DNA from: DASQFY01 sp036397815
GTDB lineage: Bacteria; Chloroflexota; Limnocylindria; QHBO01
Length of the DNA: 62,968 bases
NCBI GenBank assembly: GCA_036397815.1
Contig: DASWIE010000133.1
Location: 1-62,968 of the forward strand
Reading direction: 5' to 3'
Shown here: in pieces, positions 50,405-59,261 of the stretch
How the letters are laid out: the number at the start of each line of letters is the position of its first letter
Position numbering within the stretch: position 1 is the first letter of the stretch
Program-made: the position numbers and the translations under genes
Notes under the pieces: model-generated
What the model saw: only the letters and a program-made list of their open reading frames with translations
Told to the model about the DNA's origin: nothing
Databases searched by the model: none

Positions 50405-50695
50405 ATGACAATCGATTCGAACCTCGCCAAGGTGGACGAGGTGATGACCGCCCTCTACGACATCCACGATCCGGAGATCGGGATGAGCATCGTGGACCTG
50501 GACCTGATCAAGCACGTCGAGATCGGGTCGGATGGCACGCCCACCGAGATCAAGATGGTCCTCACCACGCCCTTTTGCCCGTGGGCGGGTGAGCTGATCC
50601 AGACCGTCAAGCAGAAGACCGAGGAGGTGGTTGGGCCGCCGGTCAAGGTCACGCTGCTGGCCGACCGCTGGGAGCCGCCCCCCGGCCTCTTCTAG
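50405..50695 (+). CDS. DUF59/MIP18 family Fe-S assembly protein
   Basis: 96 residues, the size of SufT/PaaD-like proteins. KVDEVMTALYDIHDPEIGMS, IVDLDLIKHVEI and TTPFCPWAGELIQTVKQK include the conserved Asp-Pro-Glu and the cysteine. It helps mature iron-sulphur proteins or an oxygenase. TACACT lies eight bases before ATG 50405, selecting this start over a longer frame inside the PIG-L gene. Confidence 0.85.
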   Translation: MTIDSNLAKVDEVMTALYDIHDPEIGMSIVDLDLIKHVEIGSDGTPTEIKMVLTTPFCPWAGELIQTVKQKTEEVVGPPVKVTLLADRWEPPPGLF

Positions 50696-50724
50696 CCCGC
50701 CTGCCGCGCTACCATCGAGCCGGC

Positions 50725-51291
50725 ATGCGCATCTACACGCGGAAGGGCGACGCCGGCACGACTGGGCTGCTGTACGGGGGCCCACGGGTCAGCAAGGCCG
50801 ATGCGCGCACCGACGCCTATGGCACGACCGATGAGGCGGTGTCGGCACTCGGCCTGGCCAGGGCGGCCATCGGCGCGGCGACGGATCGCACCGAAGCGGT
50901 GCTGGCCGGGCTCATCGTGCGCATCCAGCGCGAGCTGTTCGTGGTGGGCGCCGAGCTGGCGACGCATCTCGATCGGCGGTCGCGGCTGAAGCCGGGCCTG
51001 ACCCTTGTCACCGCAGAGATGGTGACCTGGCTCGAGAGCGAGATCGATTCGATCGAGGCCGGACACGAGATGCCCGCCGAGTTCGTCCTCCCTGGCGAGT
51101 CGATGACCGGCGCCGCGCTCGACCTGGCGCGCAGCATCGTCCGCCGCGCGGAGCGGCGAGCCGTGGCGCTGGCCCAGGCGGCCGAGCTTCCCGACTCGCA
51201 GGTGGTGCCGTACCTGAACCGCCTGGCCGATCTCCTGTTCGTCATGGCACGCGCCGCCGACGGCGGATTCCGGCCGGTCAGGGACACCTAG
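50725..51291 (+). CDS. cob(I)alamin adenosyltransferase, PduO type
   Basis: 188 residues. RIYTRKGDAGTTGLLYGG is the ATP-binding start, DAYGTTDEAVSALGLAR follows, and RSIVRRAERRAVAL with PYLNRLADLLFVMAR ends the five-helix bundle. It adds adenosyl to cobalamin, so the cell should have a B12-dependent mutase or reductase. TACCAT is nine bases before the ATG. Confidence 0.9.
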   Translation: MRIYTRKGDAGTTGLLYGGPRVSKADARTDAYGTTDEAVSALGLARAAIGAATDRTEAVLAGLIVRIQRELFVVGAELATHLDRRSRLKPGLTLVTAEMVTWLESEIDSIEAGHEMPAEFVLPGESMTGAALDLARSIVRRAERRAVALAQAAELPDSQVVPYLNRLADLLFVMARAADGGFRPVRDT

Positions 51292-51317
51292 TCTGCCGAT
51301 TCCGTCACGACCGGCAG

Positions 51318-51323
51318 TAGAAT
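51318..51323 (+). promoter_or_regulatory. -10 element TAGAAT of aldehyde dehydrogenase 1
   Basis: TAGAAT 87 bases before the ATG at 51410; the leader holds a CATCGGTC copy (51366-51373) and ends in CAGAGG. This gene is therefore not leaderless. Confidence 0.45.
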
Positions 51324-51409
51324 CGACCGATACCGACGCAGGTGCCGACCCCAACGCGCCCTGCCCATCGGTCCCTCATTCAGACCGTGCTTGCCCCGCA
51401 GAGGTAACC

Positions 51410-52855
51410 ATGACGCTCACCGGCACGAAGCACCGCATGTTCATCAACGGCGACTGGTCCGATGCCGCCAGTGGCGAGACGAGCGAGATCGTCAACCCCG
51501 CCACCGAGGAGGTGATCGCCGAGGTCCCGAAGGGTGATGCCTCCGACGTCGACCGGGCCGTGGCCGCCGCCCGCGAGGCGTTCGAGGCGTGGTCGCTGAC
51601 GACCCCCGCCGAACGGAGCAACGCCCTCCACAAGCTGGCGGAGGCGATCGCCGGCGACGCCGAGAACCTCTCAAGCCTCGAGTCCGCAAACGTCGGCAAG
51701 CCGAAGGGGGTCGCCGACTTCGACGTGGAGTTCACCGTCGACAACGTCCGCTTCTTCGCGGGCGCTGCGCGCGTGGTCGAGGGGAAGGCCGCGGGCGAAT
51801 ACCTCTCCACGCATACCAGCATGCTGCGGCGTGAGCCCGCCGGCGTGGTTGGCCAGGTCGCACCCTGGAACTACCCATTGATGATGGCGGTCTGGAAGCT
51901 CTGCCCGGCGCTGGCTGCCGGCTGCACGGTCGTGCTCAAGCCGTCGTCGGCGACGCCGCTCACCGCCATCCGGCTGGCCGAGCTGGCGGCCGACATCTTC
52001 CCCAAGGGCGTGCTGAACGTCATCACCGGACCCGGGAAGGTGGTGGGTGGCCGCCTCGTCAGCCATCCACAGGTGGACATGGTCAGCCTCACCGGCGATA
52101 CGGCCACCGGCAAGGAGATCGCGGCCGCCGCCGCGCAGACGGTCAAGCGCGTACACCTCGAGCTGGGCGGCAAGGCACCCGTGCTCGTCTTCGACGACGC
52201 GGACCTCGAGGCCGTGACCGAGGCCGTGAAGCTCGCCGGCTACTTCAACACCGGTCAGGACTGCACCGCGGCGACGCGGATCATCGCCCGCGACAAGGTC
52301 TACGACGCGCTCCTCGGCCACCTGGTGCCCGCGGTCGAGTCGATCAAGTTCGGCAACCCCGCCGACGATCCGGAGCTCGACATGGGCCCCCTCGTCAGCC
52401 GCTCACAGCAGGAGCGGGTGATCGGCTTCGTGGACCGCGCGCGCGGATACGGCGCCCAGGTGCCGGCCGGCGGCGACACGAACGGTGACCGCGGCTTCTT
52501 CTACAAGCCCACCCTGATCACCGACGTGGGGCAGGACTCGGAGATCGTCCAGTCCGAGGTCTTCGGGCCGGTCGTCACCGTCCAGCGCTTCAGTGACGAT
52601 GAGGAGGGGATCCGCTGGGCGAACGGCGTCCCGTATGGGCTGGCCGCATCGGTCTGGACCCGTGACGTCAAGCGCGCCCTGAACGCGGCCCGTCGACTGC
52701 GCTACGGCACCGTCTGGATCAACGACCACCTGACCATCGCCTCGGAGATGCCACACGGCGGTTTCGGGCAGTCAGGCTACGGCAAGGACATGAGCAGCTA
52801 CTCGATCGAGGACTACACGATCCTCAAGCACGTGATGGCGAAGATCGCCGATTGA
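51410..52855 (+). CDS. aldehyde dehydrogenase, aminobutyraldehyde/betaine-aldehyde type
   Basis: 481 residues. GQVAPWNYPLMMAVWKLCPA, the glutamate in LELGGKAPVLVF and the catalytic cysteine in FNTGQDCTAATR are standard; that cysteine context and the NDHLTIASEMPHGGFGQSGY end fit aminobutyraldehyde dehydrogenases. It oxidises an amino aldehyde with NAD, as in putrescine or choline breakdown. The aminotransferase at 60076 could act in the same route. Exact substrate not proven. Confidence 0.87.
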   Translation: MTLTGTKHRMFINGDWSDAASGETSEIVNPATEEVIAEVPKGDASDVDRAVAAAREAFEAWSLTTPAERSNALHKLAEAIAGDAENLSSLESANVGKPKGVADFDVEFTVDNVRFFAGAARVVEGKAAGEYLSTHTSMLRREPAGVVGQVAPWNYPLMMAVWKLCPALAAGCTVVLKPSSATPLTAIRLAELAADIFPKGVLNVITGPGKVVGGRLVSHPQVDMVSLTGDTATGKEIAAAAAQTVKRVHLELGGKAPVLVFDDADLEAVTEAVKLAGYFNTGQDCTAATRIIARDKVYDALLGHLVPAVESIKFGNPADDPELDMGPLVSRSQQERVIGFVDRARGYGAQVPAGGDTNGDRGFFYKPTLITDVGQDSEIVQSEVFGPVVTVQRFSDDEEGIRWANGVPYGLAASVWTRDVKRALNAARRLRYGTVWINDHLTIASEMPHGGFGQSGYGKDMSSYSIEDYTILKHVMAKIAD

Positions 52856-52872
52856 GGTAGACCGATGGAGTC

Positions 52873-53352
52873 GTGGCGCGCCCGCCGACCCCCTCGGATG
52901 GCTTCGCACCATCCTTCGGGGCCCGCCGGGCACGCCCTGACTTCAGCGCGCGGCCCCGCACGATCGGCGAGCGCCGCCACCTGATCATGGTTGGGAAGAT
53001 GGGGTTACCGATTGCGCTGCTGGCGCTCCTCACCATCGTCGGCGTGGCGATCGGCATTCCTATCTTGATGGGACCGGGGTACGCCTGGCCGATCCTCGGC
53101 CTGGGTGGATTCGCGGCCATCGCGGCGATCGTGCTCGTGCTGAGGCATCGGTACGCCGAGGCCTTCCTGCGCATGGTGGCGATGTCCTGGGCTCCGTTGG
53201 GACTGGTCTTCCTGCTCGGGTACCTCATCGGCCCAACCGATGGTGGCTCACGCCCGGATTGGGCGGTCCCTGCGGTGGTCCTGGGGCTTATCGGCAGCGT
53301 CGCAAGTGTCGTCGCGATCTACGCCGGCTTCGCACACTTACGCCGACCCTAG
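52873..53352 (+). CDS. four-helix membrane protein of unknown function
   Basis: 159 residues from GTG 52873, or about 122 from the later ATG (VGKMGLPIALLALLTIVGVA). Helices near 45-65, 70-92, 100-122 and 133-155. The gene follows a GACCGATG copy at 52860 and ends just before another at 53357. No motif seen. Confidence 0.55.
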   Translation: MARPPTPSDGFAPSFGARRARPDFSARPRTIGERRHLIMVGKMGLPIALLALLTIVGVAIGIPILMGPGYAWPILGLGGFAAIAAIVLVLRHRYAEAFLRMVAMSWAPLGLVFLLGYLIGPTDGGSRPDWAVPAVVLGLIGSVASVVAIYAGFAHLRRP

Positions 53353-53362
53353 TCCCCATCGG

Positions 53363-53518
53363 TCAGTCGTCGTCGTCGTCTTCTTCTTCTTCGTCTTCCT
53401 CGCCCTCGCCTTCGGGTGACTCCTCGAGCTCGTGCTCGACCTCCTCTTGCTTCTCGTATCGCTCCGCCTCGTCCTCGACCTGCTTGATCACCTCGTCGGG
53501 GTTCCGGTAGACGTCCAT
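53363..53518 (-). CDS. very acidic small protein, 51 residues
   Basis: ATG 53518 follows GAGGCGGGA. The product reads DVYRNPDEVIKQVEDEAERY then a tail with almost only Glu and Asp (EGEGEEDEEEE, DDDDD); about half the residues are acidic. No homolog recognised. It may be a small acidic DNA- or RNA-mimic or a regulator; the frame upstream is a shadow of the DUF309 gene. Confidence 0.5.
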   Translation of the reverse strand: MDVYRNPDEVIKQVEDEAERYEKQEEVEHELEESPEGEGEEDEEEEDDDDD

Positions 53519-53636
53519 GTCCCGCCTCTTCGGTGGAGTGTTCTGATGACCGTAGAAGGGTGGAGAGATCGTTGCAAGCGTCCAAACTCGGTCGCCTGGC
53601 GCTTGGCGCGGCCGGCGCCTGCTACGATCGGGGCCG

Positions 53637-54146
53637 ATGGCTGAGCCGACCAGCACGCCCACGGCGAAGCGCCGCAGCCGCAAGCCCACCCCGACGGCGA
53701 CCGACGCCCCGGTGGGCGAGTCCGCGGCGGACGCCGACCAGCCGCGTGGCAGAACTCCGCCACTCGACGAGGCGACGGCCGACGAGCTGTTCCGCCGCGG
53801 CGTCGCCCTCTTCAACGGGGTCCGCTACTGGCACGCCCACGAAGCCTGGGAGGTCCTCTGGCGAGCGGCGCCAGACGAGGAGCGCAACTTCTACCAGGGC
53901 CTGATCCAGGTCGCCGCCGGCCTGCTCCACCTGCAGCGGCGCAACGCGCGCGGCGCGCGCAACCTCCTGTCACAAGCGCTTGACAAGCTGAGGAAGTTCC
54001 AGCCCACCCATCGGGGCATCTTCGTCAACGAGCTGGTGGGCCGAGGCGAAGGAATCCTGGAGGAGCTGGAGTCCGGATTCCTGCCCTACCTGATCCCGCC
54101 GGTCATCCGTTTCGTCGACCTCGACCCGTCCGACCTCGACCGATGA
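53637..54146 (+). CDS. DUF309 domain protein
   Basis: 169 residues. A disordered Pro/Thr/Lys lead (about 1-45) comes before the DUF309 helical domain: GVRYWHAHEAWEVLW, NFYQGLIQVAAGLLHLQRRN and ARGARNLLSQALDKL, with the conserved HEAWE. Function of the family is unknown. TACGAT is eight bases before the ATG. It overlaps fumC by ATGA. Confidence 0.82.
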   Translation: MAEPTSTPTAKRRSRKPTPTATDAPVGESAADADQPRGRTPPLDEATADELFRRGVALFNGVRYWHAHEAWEVLWRAAPDEERNFYQGLIQVAAGLLHLQRRNARGARNLLSQALDKLRKFQPTHRGIFVNELVGRGEGILEELESGFLPYLIPPVIRFVDLDPSDLDR

Positions 54147-55564
54147 CCGCCGGGGAGGCCGATTCCGCCGGCGAATTCCGCGTGGAGCACGACTCGATGG
54201 GCGAGGTGCGGGTCCCGGCAGGCGCGAAGTGGCGCGCGACGACCCAGCGCGCGATCGAGAACTTTCCGGTCAGCGGCCTCCGGCTGGCGCGAGGGCAGAT
54301 CGAGGCCCTGGCCCGCATCAAGGCGGCGGCCGCCACGGTGAACGCCGAGCTCGGCATCCTGGACGCGGAGACGGCGGCGGCGATCCGCGAAGCCGCCGAT
54401 GAGGTGACGCGCGGCGACTGGGACGACCAGTTCCCGATCGACGTCTTCCAGACCGGCTCGGGCACCAGCAGCAACATGAACGCCAACGAGGTCATCGCCA
54501 CGCTGGCGTCCGAGAAGCTTGGCCGACCCGTACACCCCAACGACCATGTGAACGCCAGCCAGTCCAGCAACGACGTCTTCCCGTCGTCGATCCACATCGC
54601 CGCCACCGGCGGCGTGATCCGGCAGCTCGTCCCCGCCCTCGACCACCTGGCCGCCGCCCTGGAGCGGAAGCGGGACGAGTTCGCATCGGTCGTCAAGTCC
54701 GGGCGAACCCACCTGATGGACGCCACACCGGTGACGCTGGGACAGGAGTTCGGCGGATACGCCGCGCAGGTACGGCACGGCATCGAGCGGCTTGAGGCGA
54801 GCCTGCCTCGTCTGGCGGAGCTGCCGCTGGGAGGGACGGCGGTCGGGACCGGCATCAACATGCCGCCCGGCTTCGCGGCCCGGGTGATCGCCGACGTGGC
54901 GGCGCAGACCGGCCTGCCGCTCACCGAGGCGCGTGACCATTTCGAGGCGCAGGGGGCACGCGACGGGCTGGTCGAGGCATCGGGCCAGCTGCGGACGATC
55001 GCGGTGAGCCTCTACAAGGTCAGCAACGACCTGCGCTGGATGGGCTCGGGCCCGCGCACCGGGCTGGGCGAGATCAACCTGCCCGACCTGCAGCCGGGCT
55101 CCTCGATCATGCCGGGAAAGGTCAACCCGGTGATCCCCGAGGCGATGTGCATGGTCTGCGCACAGGTGATCGGCAACGACGCCACGGTCGCCTTCGGAGG
55201 TGCGGCCGGCAACTTCGAGCTGAACGTCATGCTCCCGATCCTGGCCCACGACCTCCTGGAGTCGATCCGGCTGCTGGCCAACATGAGCCGACTCTTCGCT
55301 GACCGATGCGTCGACGGCATCACCGCCAACGCGGAGCGCCTCCGCCAGCTGGCGGAGAGCTCACCCTCGATCGCCACGCCGCTCAACCGGTTCATCGGTT
55401 ATGACGAGGCCGCCAAGGTCGCGAAGCAGGCACTTGCCGAGGGCAAGACGATCCGCGAGGTGGTGCTGGAGCGCGGTTACGTCGAGCAGGGGAAGATCAC
55501 GCTGGAGCAGCTCGACCGCGCGCTCGACGTGCTGTCAATGACGCGCCCCAACGCCAAGGACTGA
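54143..55564 (+). CDS. fumC: fumarate hydratase, class II
   Basis: 473 residues, the FumC size. FQTGSGTSSNMNANEV, HPNDHVNASQSSNDVFPSSI, SGRTHLMDATPVTLGQEFGG and GSSIMPGKVNPVIPEAM are the fumarase signatures, with the catalytic serine in the last. It interconverts fumarate and malate in the citric-acid cycle and takes in fumarate from tyrosine breakdown. ATGA overlap with the DUF309 gene. Confidence 0.94.
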   Translation: MTAGEADSAGEFRVEHDSMGEVRVPAGAKWRATTQRAIENFPVSGLRLARGQIEALARIKAAAATVNAELGILDAETAAAIREAADEVTRGDWDDQFPIDVFQTGSGTSSNMNANEVIATLASEKLGRPVHPNDHVNASQSSNDVFPSSIHIAATGGVIRQLVPALDHLAAALERKRDEFASVVKSGRTHLMDATPVTLGQEFGGYAAQVRHGIERLEASLPRLAELPLGGTAVGTGINMPPGFAARVIADVAAQTGLPLTEARDHFEAQGARDGLVEASGQLRTIAVSLYKVSNDLRWMGSGPRTGLGEINLPDLQPGSSIMPGKVNPVIPEAMCMVCAQVIGNDATVAFGGAAGNFELNVMLPILAHDLLESIRLLANMSRLFADRCVDGITANAERLRQLAESSPSIATPLNRFIGYDEAAKVAKQALAEGKTIREVVLERGYVEQGKITLEQLDRALDVLSMTRPNAKD

Positions 55565-55725
55565 GCGGCCGCAGGCGCGGATCCCCACAGCACGGCGACG
55601 CCGGCCCGTTGCCGGACCGGCGCCGTCACGATCCGACGCGGTGGGTGTGCCACTACATCAGCCCCGTTACAAGTAAACGGAAACTCCCACACGTCGGCTC
55701 TTCAGTTGTGGTCCGATGGTGCGCG

Positions 55726-55777
55726 CCATCTCCCCGGCTCGAAAGGGGCGAATGTCCCGGCCGAGCCGGGCAGATGG
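55726..55777. other. 52-bp strong imperfect hairpin before aldehyde dehydrogenase 2
   Basis: CCATCT pairs with AGATGG, then after one C/C mismatch CCCGGCTCG pairs with CGAGCCGGG; the 20-base loop contains GGG and CCC that could pair. It ends seven bases before TAGAAT. No T run follows, so it may be a protein site, a structured RNA end, or a weak terminator for fumC. The rest of 55565-55847 shows no gene. Confidence 0.5.
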
Positions 55778-55783
55778 GCGGCG

Positions 55784-55789
55784 TAGAAT
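55784..55789 (+). promoter_or_regulatory. -10 element TAGAAT of aldehyde dehydrogenase 2
   Basis: TAGAAT with a leader of about 50 bases and GAGGAG eight bases before the GTG at 55848. Confidence 0.5.
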
Positions 55790-55847
55790 CGCAGGCACTG
55801 TTTCCGTCACCGCCGCGCCTTGCGGGCGCGCATGAGGAGATCTGCGC

Positions 55848-57359
55848 GTGTCGATCGCCGCGAGCACCACGTACAAGAACCTGATTGGGGGCCGTTGGGT
55901 AGACGCTAAGTCCGGCGCCACGTTCGAAAGCGTCAGTCCCGCAAACCACGACGAGGTGATCGGCGAGTTCGCCGCCTCGGGTCCGGCCGACGTCGAGGCC
56001 GCGGTGGCGGCCGCCAGGGCTGCCTTCCCGTCGTGGTCGCTCCTGCCCGCGCCGAAGCGCGGCGAGATTTTGTTCAAGGTCGCCCGCCTGCTGGCCGAGC
56101 ACAAGGAGGAGCTCAGCCGCCTGATGACGCGCGAGATGGGCAAGGTGCTGCCCGAGTCGCGAGGCGACGTCCAGGAGGCGATTGACGTCGCCTACTACAT
56201 GGCGGGCGAGGGGCGGCGCCTCTTCGGGCAGACCGTCCCGTCCGAGATGCCGGACAAGTTCGCCATGGCGATCCGCAAGCCGATCGGCGTGGTCGGGATC
56301 ATCACCCCTTGGAACTTCCCGGTGGCGATCCCCGCCTGGAAGCTGTTCCCCGCGCTCATCTGCGGCAACACCGCCGTCATCAAGCCCGCCTCCGACACGC
56401 CGGCCTGCCTCGTCCGCTTCGTCGAGCTGCTGCTCGAGGGCGGCGTGCCCGCCGGCGTCGTGAACGCGGTGACCGGCAGCGGGGCGGACGTCGGCAACGC
56501 CCTGGTGGGCCACCCCGACGTGCGGGTCATCAGCTTCACCGGCCATACCGAGACCGGGATCGAGATCAGCCGTCGCGCGGCGGAGACGTTGAAGCGCGTC
56601 AGCCTGGAGCTGGGCGGCAAGAACCCGATCGTGATCTGGGAGGACGCCGACCTGGACCTGGCCCTCGACAGCGTGGTGTGGTCAGCCTTCGGCACCAGCG
56701 GCCAGCGCTGCACGGCCGCCTCGCGGCTGATCGTGCATCGCAAGGTCCACGACCGGTTCGTCGAGGCTCTGCGCAAGCGCGTCGCGGCGCTGGTGCTGGG
56801 GGATGGTCTGGACGACAAGACCGATGTGGGGCCGGTCATCAACGACCGCGCGGTCGAGAAGATCGCCGGCTATGCCGCCATCGGTCGCAATGAGGCCGAG
56901 CTGGTGATCGGTGGCGAGCCGGCGCGCGAGGGCGCTCTGGCCAAGGGCTCGTTCTTTCAGCCGACCATCTTCACCGAGGTCAAGGCCGATGCCCGCATCG
57001 CCCAGGAGGAAATCTTCGGCCCGGTGACATCGGTCATTCCGGTGGGCACATGGGACGAGGCGGTGCGGGTCGTGAACGGCGTGAAGTACGGCCTCTCGAC
57101 CTCGCTCTTCACCCGGGACATCAACCTCGCCTTCCGCAGCATCCGCGACTTCGACTCGGGGCTCGGGTACGTGAATCACGGCACCATCGGCGCCGAGGCG
57201 CACCTGCCGTTTGGCGGCACCAAGGCGACCGGCAACGGCCATCGCGAGGTGGGGCAGGCCGCGCTCGACTTCTTCAGCGAGTGGAAGAGCGTCTACATCG
57301 ACTACTCGGGCAAGCTGCAGCGTGCACAGATCGACATGGACTTCGTCGACCAGGAGTAG
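55848..57359 (+). CDS. aldehyde dehydrogenase, aminoadipate-semialdehyde-like
   Basis: 503 residues. IITPWNFPVAIPAWKLFPAL, the glutamate in LELGGKNPIVIW, the catalytic cysteine in SGQRCTAASR, and an end reading GTIGAEAHLPFGGTKATGNG, HREVGQAALDFFSEWKSVYI resemble the alpha-aminoadipic semialdehyde group. It oxidises a semialdehyde with NAD(P), perhaps in lysine breakdown with the aminotransferase at 60076. Substrate is inferred. Confidence 0.85.
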   Translation: MSIAASTTYKNLIGGRWVDAKSGATFESVSPANHDEVIGEFAASGPADVEAAVAAARAAFPSWSLLPAPKRGEILFKVARLLAEHKEELSRLMTREMGKVLPESRGDVQEAIDVAYYMAGEGRRLFGQTVPSEMPDKFAMAIRKPIGVVGIITPWNFPVAIPAWKLFPALICGNTAVIKPASDTPACLVRFVELLLEGGVPAGVVNAVTGSGADVGNALVGHPDVRVISFTGHTETGIEISRRAAETLKRVSLELGGKNPIVIWEDADLDLALDSVVWSAFGTSGQRCTAASRLIVHRKVHDRFVEALRKRVAALVLGDGLDDKTDVGPVINDRAVEKIAGYAAIGRNEAELVIGGEPAREGALAKGSFFQPTIFTEVKADARIAQEEIFGPVTSVIPVGTWDEAVRVVNGVKYGLSTSLFTRDINLAFRSIRDFDSGLGYVNHGTIGAEAHLPFGGTKATGNGHREVGQAALDFFSEWKSVYIDYSGKLQRAQIDMDFVDQE

Positions 57360-57413
57360 CCCCCGGCCGGCCCCTTTGCACACTGCGGACAGGCGTGCCA
57401 GCATGCCGGAGCC

Positions 57414-58145
57414 ATGCGGCTGCCGTACTTCCCGCTCCACGTCGTCGTCTTCCCGCACCTGCCGCTGCCGATCCACGTCTTCGAGCCGCGCTACCGGGCC
57501 ATGACTCGCGACGTGCTGGCCGACGGCTCGCCGTTCGCGGGCCGATTCGTGGTGAGCATGATCACTGACGGTGCGGAGGTTGGCGACCAGATCGGGCGTG
57601 GCACACGGACCCAACGGGTCGGCACGATCGTGGAGGTGCGCCGCGCCGAGCGGCTGCCCAACGGACGCTGGGTCCTGCTCGTGGTGGGCGCGTCCCGCGC
57701 GCTGCTGGGCGAGGTTGACCGCTCCGGCGAGTACGCCACGGTCGACGTGACGCCGCTTGACGACGAGGCGGGCGACGCGGCGGCCGCCGACGCGTTGCTC
57801 CCGGAGGTGCAGGCGGCGCTCGACGCTTACCTCGAGACGGTGAAACGGTTCGTGGCCTCCGCGGCGTCCTTGGGAACGGAGTCGCAGGAGATCACCGAGG
57901 TGGCCGCTTCGCTGGACGAGGTCCTCAAGCCAATCCGCCTTCCGGACGACCCGCTCGCCGCCAGTTACGCGGTGGGCGGCGTCCTCCAGATCGAGCTGAC
58001 CCGCAAGCAGCAGCTCCTGGAGCTGCCCGACGCGGCGAGCCGGCTCAAGGCCGAGCTCGACCTCCTTCGTCGCGAAGCCCGCCTGCTGGCCGATGGCGCC
58101 ATGCCCCCGGTCAGCACCAGCGACCTGCGCTACAACCCGAACTAG
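57414..58145 (+). CDS. LON substrate-binding (PUA-like) domain protein
   Basis: 243 residues. LPYFPLHVVVFPHLPLPIHV, FEPRYRAM and GTIVEVRRAERLPNGRW are the Lon N-terminal domain; a helical tail (about 120-230) follows. No ATPase or protease part is present. Such proteins may bind unfolded proteins. CAGCAT lies nine bases before ATG 57414. Confidence 0.85.
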   Translation: MRLPYFPLHVVVFPHLPLPIHVFEPRYRAMTRDVLADGSPFAGRFVVSMITDGAEVGDQIGRGTRTQRVGTIVEVRRAERLPNGRWVLLVVGASRALLGEVDRSGEYATVDVTPLDDEAGDAAAADALLPEVQAALDAYLETVKRFVASAASLGTESQEITEVAASLDEVLKPIRLPDDPLAASYAVGGVLQIELTRKQQLLELPDAASRLKAELDLLRREARLLADGAMPPVSTSDLRYNPN

Positions 58146-58152
58146 CGCCTGG

Positions 58153-59253
58153 ATGGGACCGATGGGGCGCGCGCGACGGCGCCGGACCGGCGCCGCCTTT
58201 GTTCTGTGCCTGGCGCTCGCCGCCTGCAGCGGTCAGGTGAGTCCCAGCCCCGGGCTGCCGACCGCCACGCCTTCCACTCCCACGCCGCAGCCGAGCGCGC
58301 CAGCCGGGACCACCACCTATGCCGTGCAGGGTGGCGACACACTCTCCTCGATTGCCCGCGCCTGGGGCACTACCGTCAACCAGCTGAAGGCCTGGAACGC
58401 CGACCGCTACCCGAGCCTGGTCGACGATCCCGACTCGCTCGAGACCGGCTGGATCCTGATCGTGGCCGCCGAGGCGGGTGCCACGCCTGTCGCCACGCCG
58501 ACCGCGGGCGCATTCTCCCCGAGCCCTCCGCCGCCCGTCGGAAGCGGCTGCCGAGCCGGAAATCGGGTTGCCGCAGGCGATTCCGAGACCTTCCAGGTGG
58601 TGCCGGGCGCCGACGACGGCGTGGCGCTGACCTTCGATATGGGCGGGCGGCTGGACCCCGGCGTGCAGATCCTCAACTTCCTGATCGCCAACGAGGTGTG
58701 TGCCACCCTCTTTCCGACGGGCGCCATGGCGAAGACCACCGAAGGCCGGAAGATCATGGAGATCGTCCGCGCCAACCCCGAGCTGTTCGAGATCGGGAAC
58801 CACACCATGCACCACTGCGACCTGGTGCGCGGCGGCGGAGGGTCGCCGACCAACGCGCCATGCGAGATCGGCGGGACGCCCACGGCCGACTTCATCCGCG
58901 CCGAGCTGCTGGACGCGGCCGCCATCCTGGAGGAGCTGACCGGACAGGACCCACGCCCGTACTGGCGTCCGCCGTACGGCTCGCTCAACGCCGTCGTGCT
59001 CAGCGCCGCCGCTTCAGCGGGCTATACGAAGACCTTCATGTGGGACATCGACACGATCGACTGGAAGCCGATCAGCGACGGCGGTCCGACCGCGCAGCAG
59101 ATCGCGACCAAGGTGATCACCACGGCCGAGGGCGGATCGAACGTGCTGATGCACCTGGGCGGCTACGAGACGCTCGATGCGCTGGAGATCATGGTTCCCG
59201 GGCTGCGAGAGCGCGGCTTCACGCTCACCTCGCTGAGCGACCTGCTGAACTAG
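58153..59253 (+). CDS. LysM plus polysaccharide deacetylase lipoprotein
   Basis: About 366 residues. Lipobox LAACSG near residue 27, a Pro/Thr linker, a LysM repeat (TTYAVQGGDTLSSIARAWGT), a second linker, and a NodB domain: ALTFDMG (Asp), GNHTMHHCDL (His pair), YWRPPYGSLN and FMWDIDTIDWKP. The Asp/His/His metal set is present. It should remove acetyl groups from cell-wall or glycan sugars outside the cell. ATG 58153 and ATG 58162 are both possible. Confidence 0.85.
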   Translation: MGPMGRARRRRTGAAFVLCLALAACSGQVSPSPGLPTATPSTPTPQPSAPAGTTTYAVQGGDTLSSIARAWGTTVNQLKAWNADRYPSLVDDPDSLETGWILIVAAEAGATPVATPTAGAFSPSPPPPVGSGCRAGNRVAAGDSETFQVVPGADDGVALTFDMGGRLDPGVQILNFLIANEVCATLFPTGAMAKTTEGRKIMEIVRANPELFEIGNHTMHHCDLVRGGGGSPTNAPCEIGGTPTADFIRAELLDAAAILEELTGQDPRPYWRPPYGSLNAVVLSAAASAGYTKTFMWDIDTIDWKPISDGGPTAQQIATKVITTAEGGSNVLMHLGGYETLDALEIMVPGLRERGFTLTSLSDLLN

Positions 59254-59261
59254 ATCTGCGA

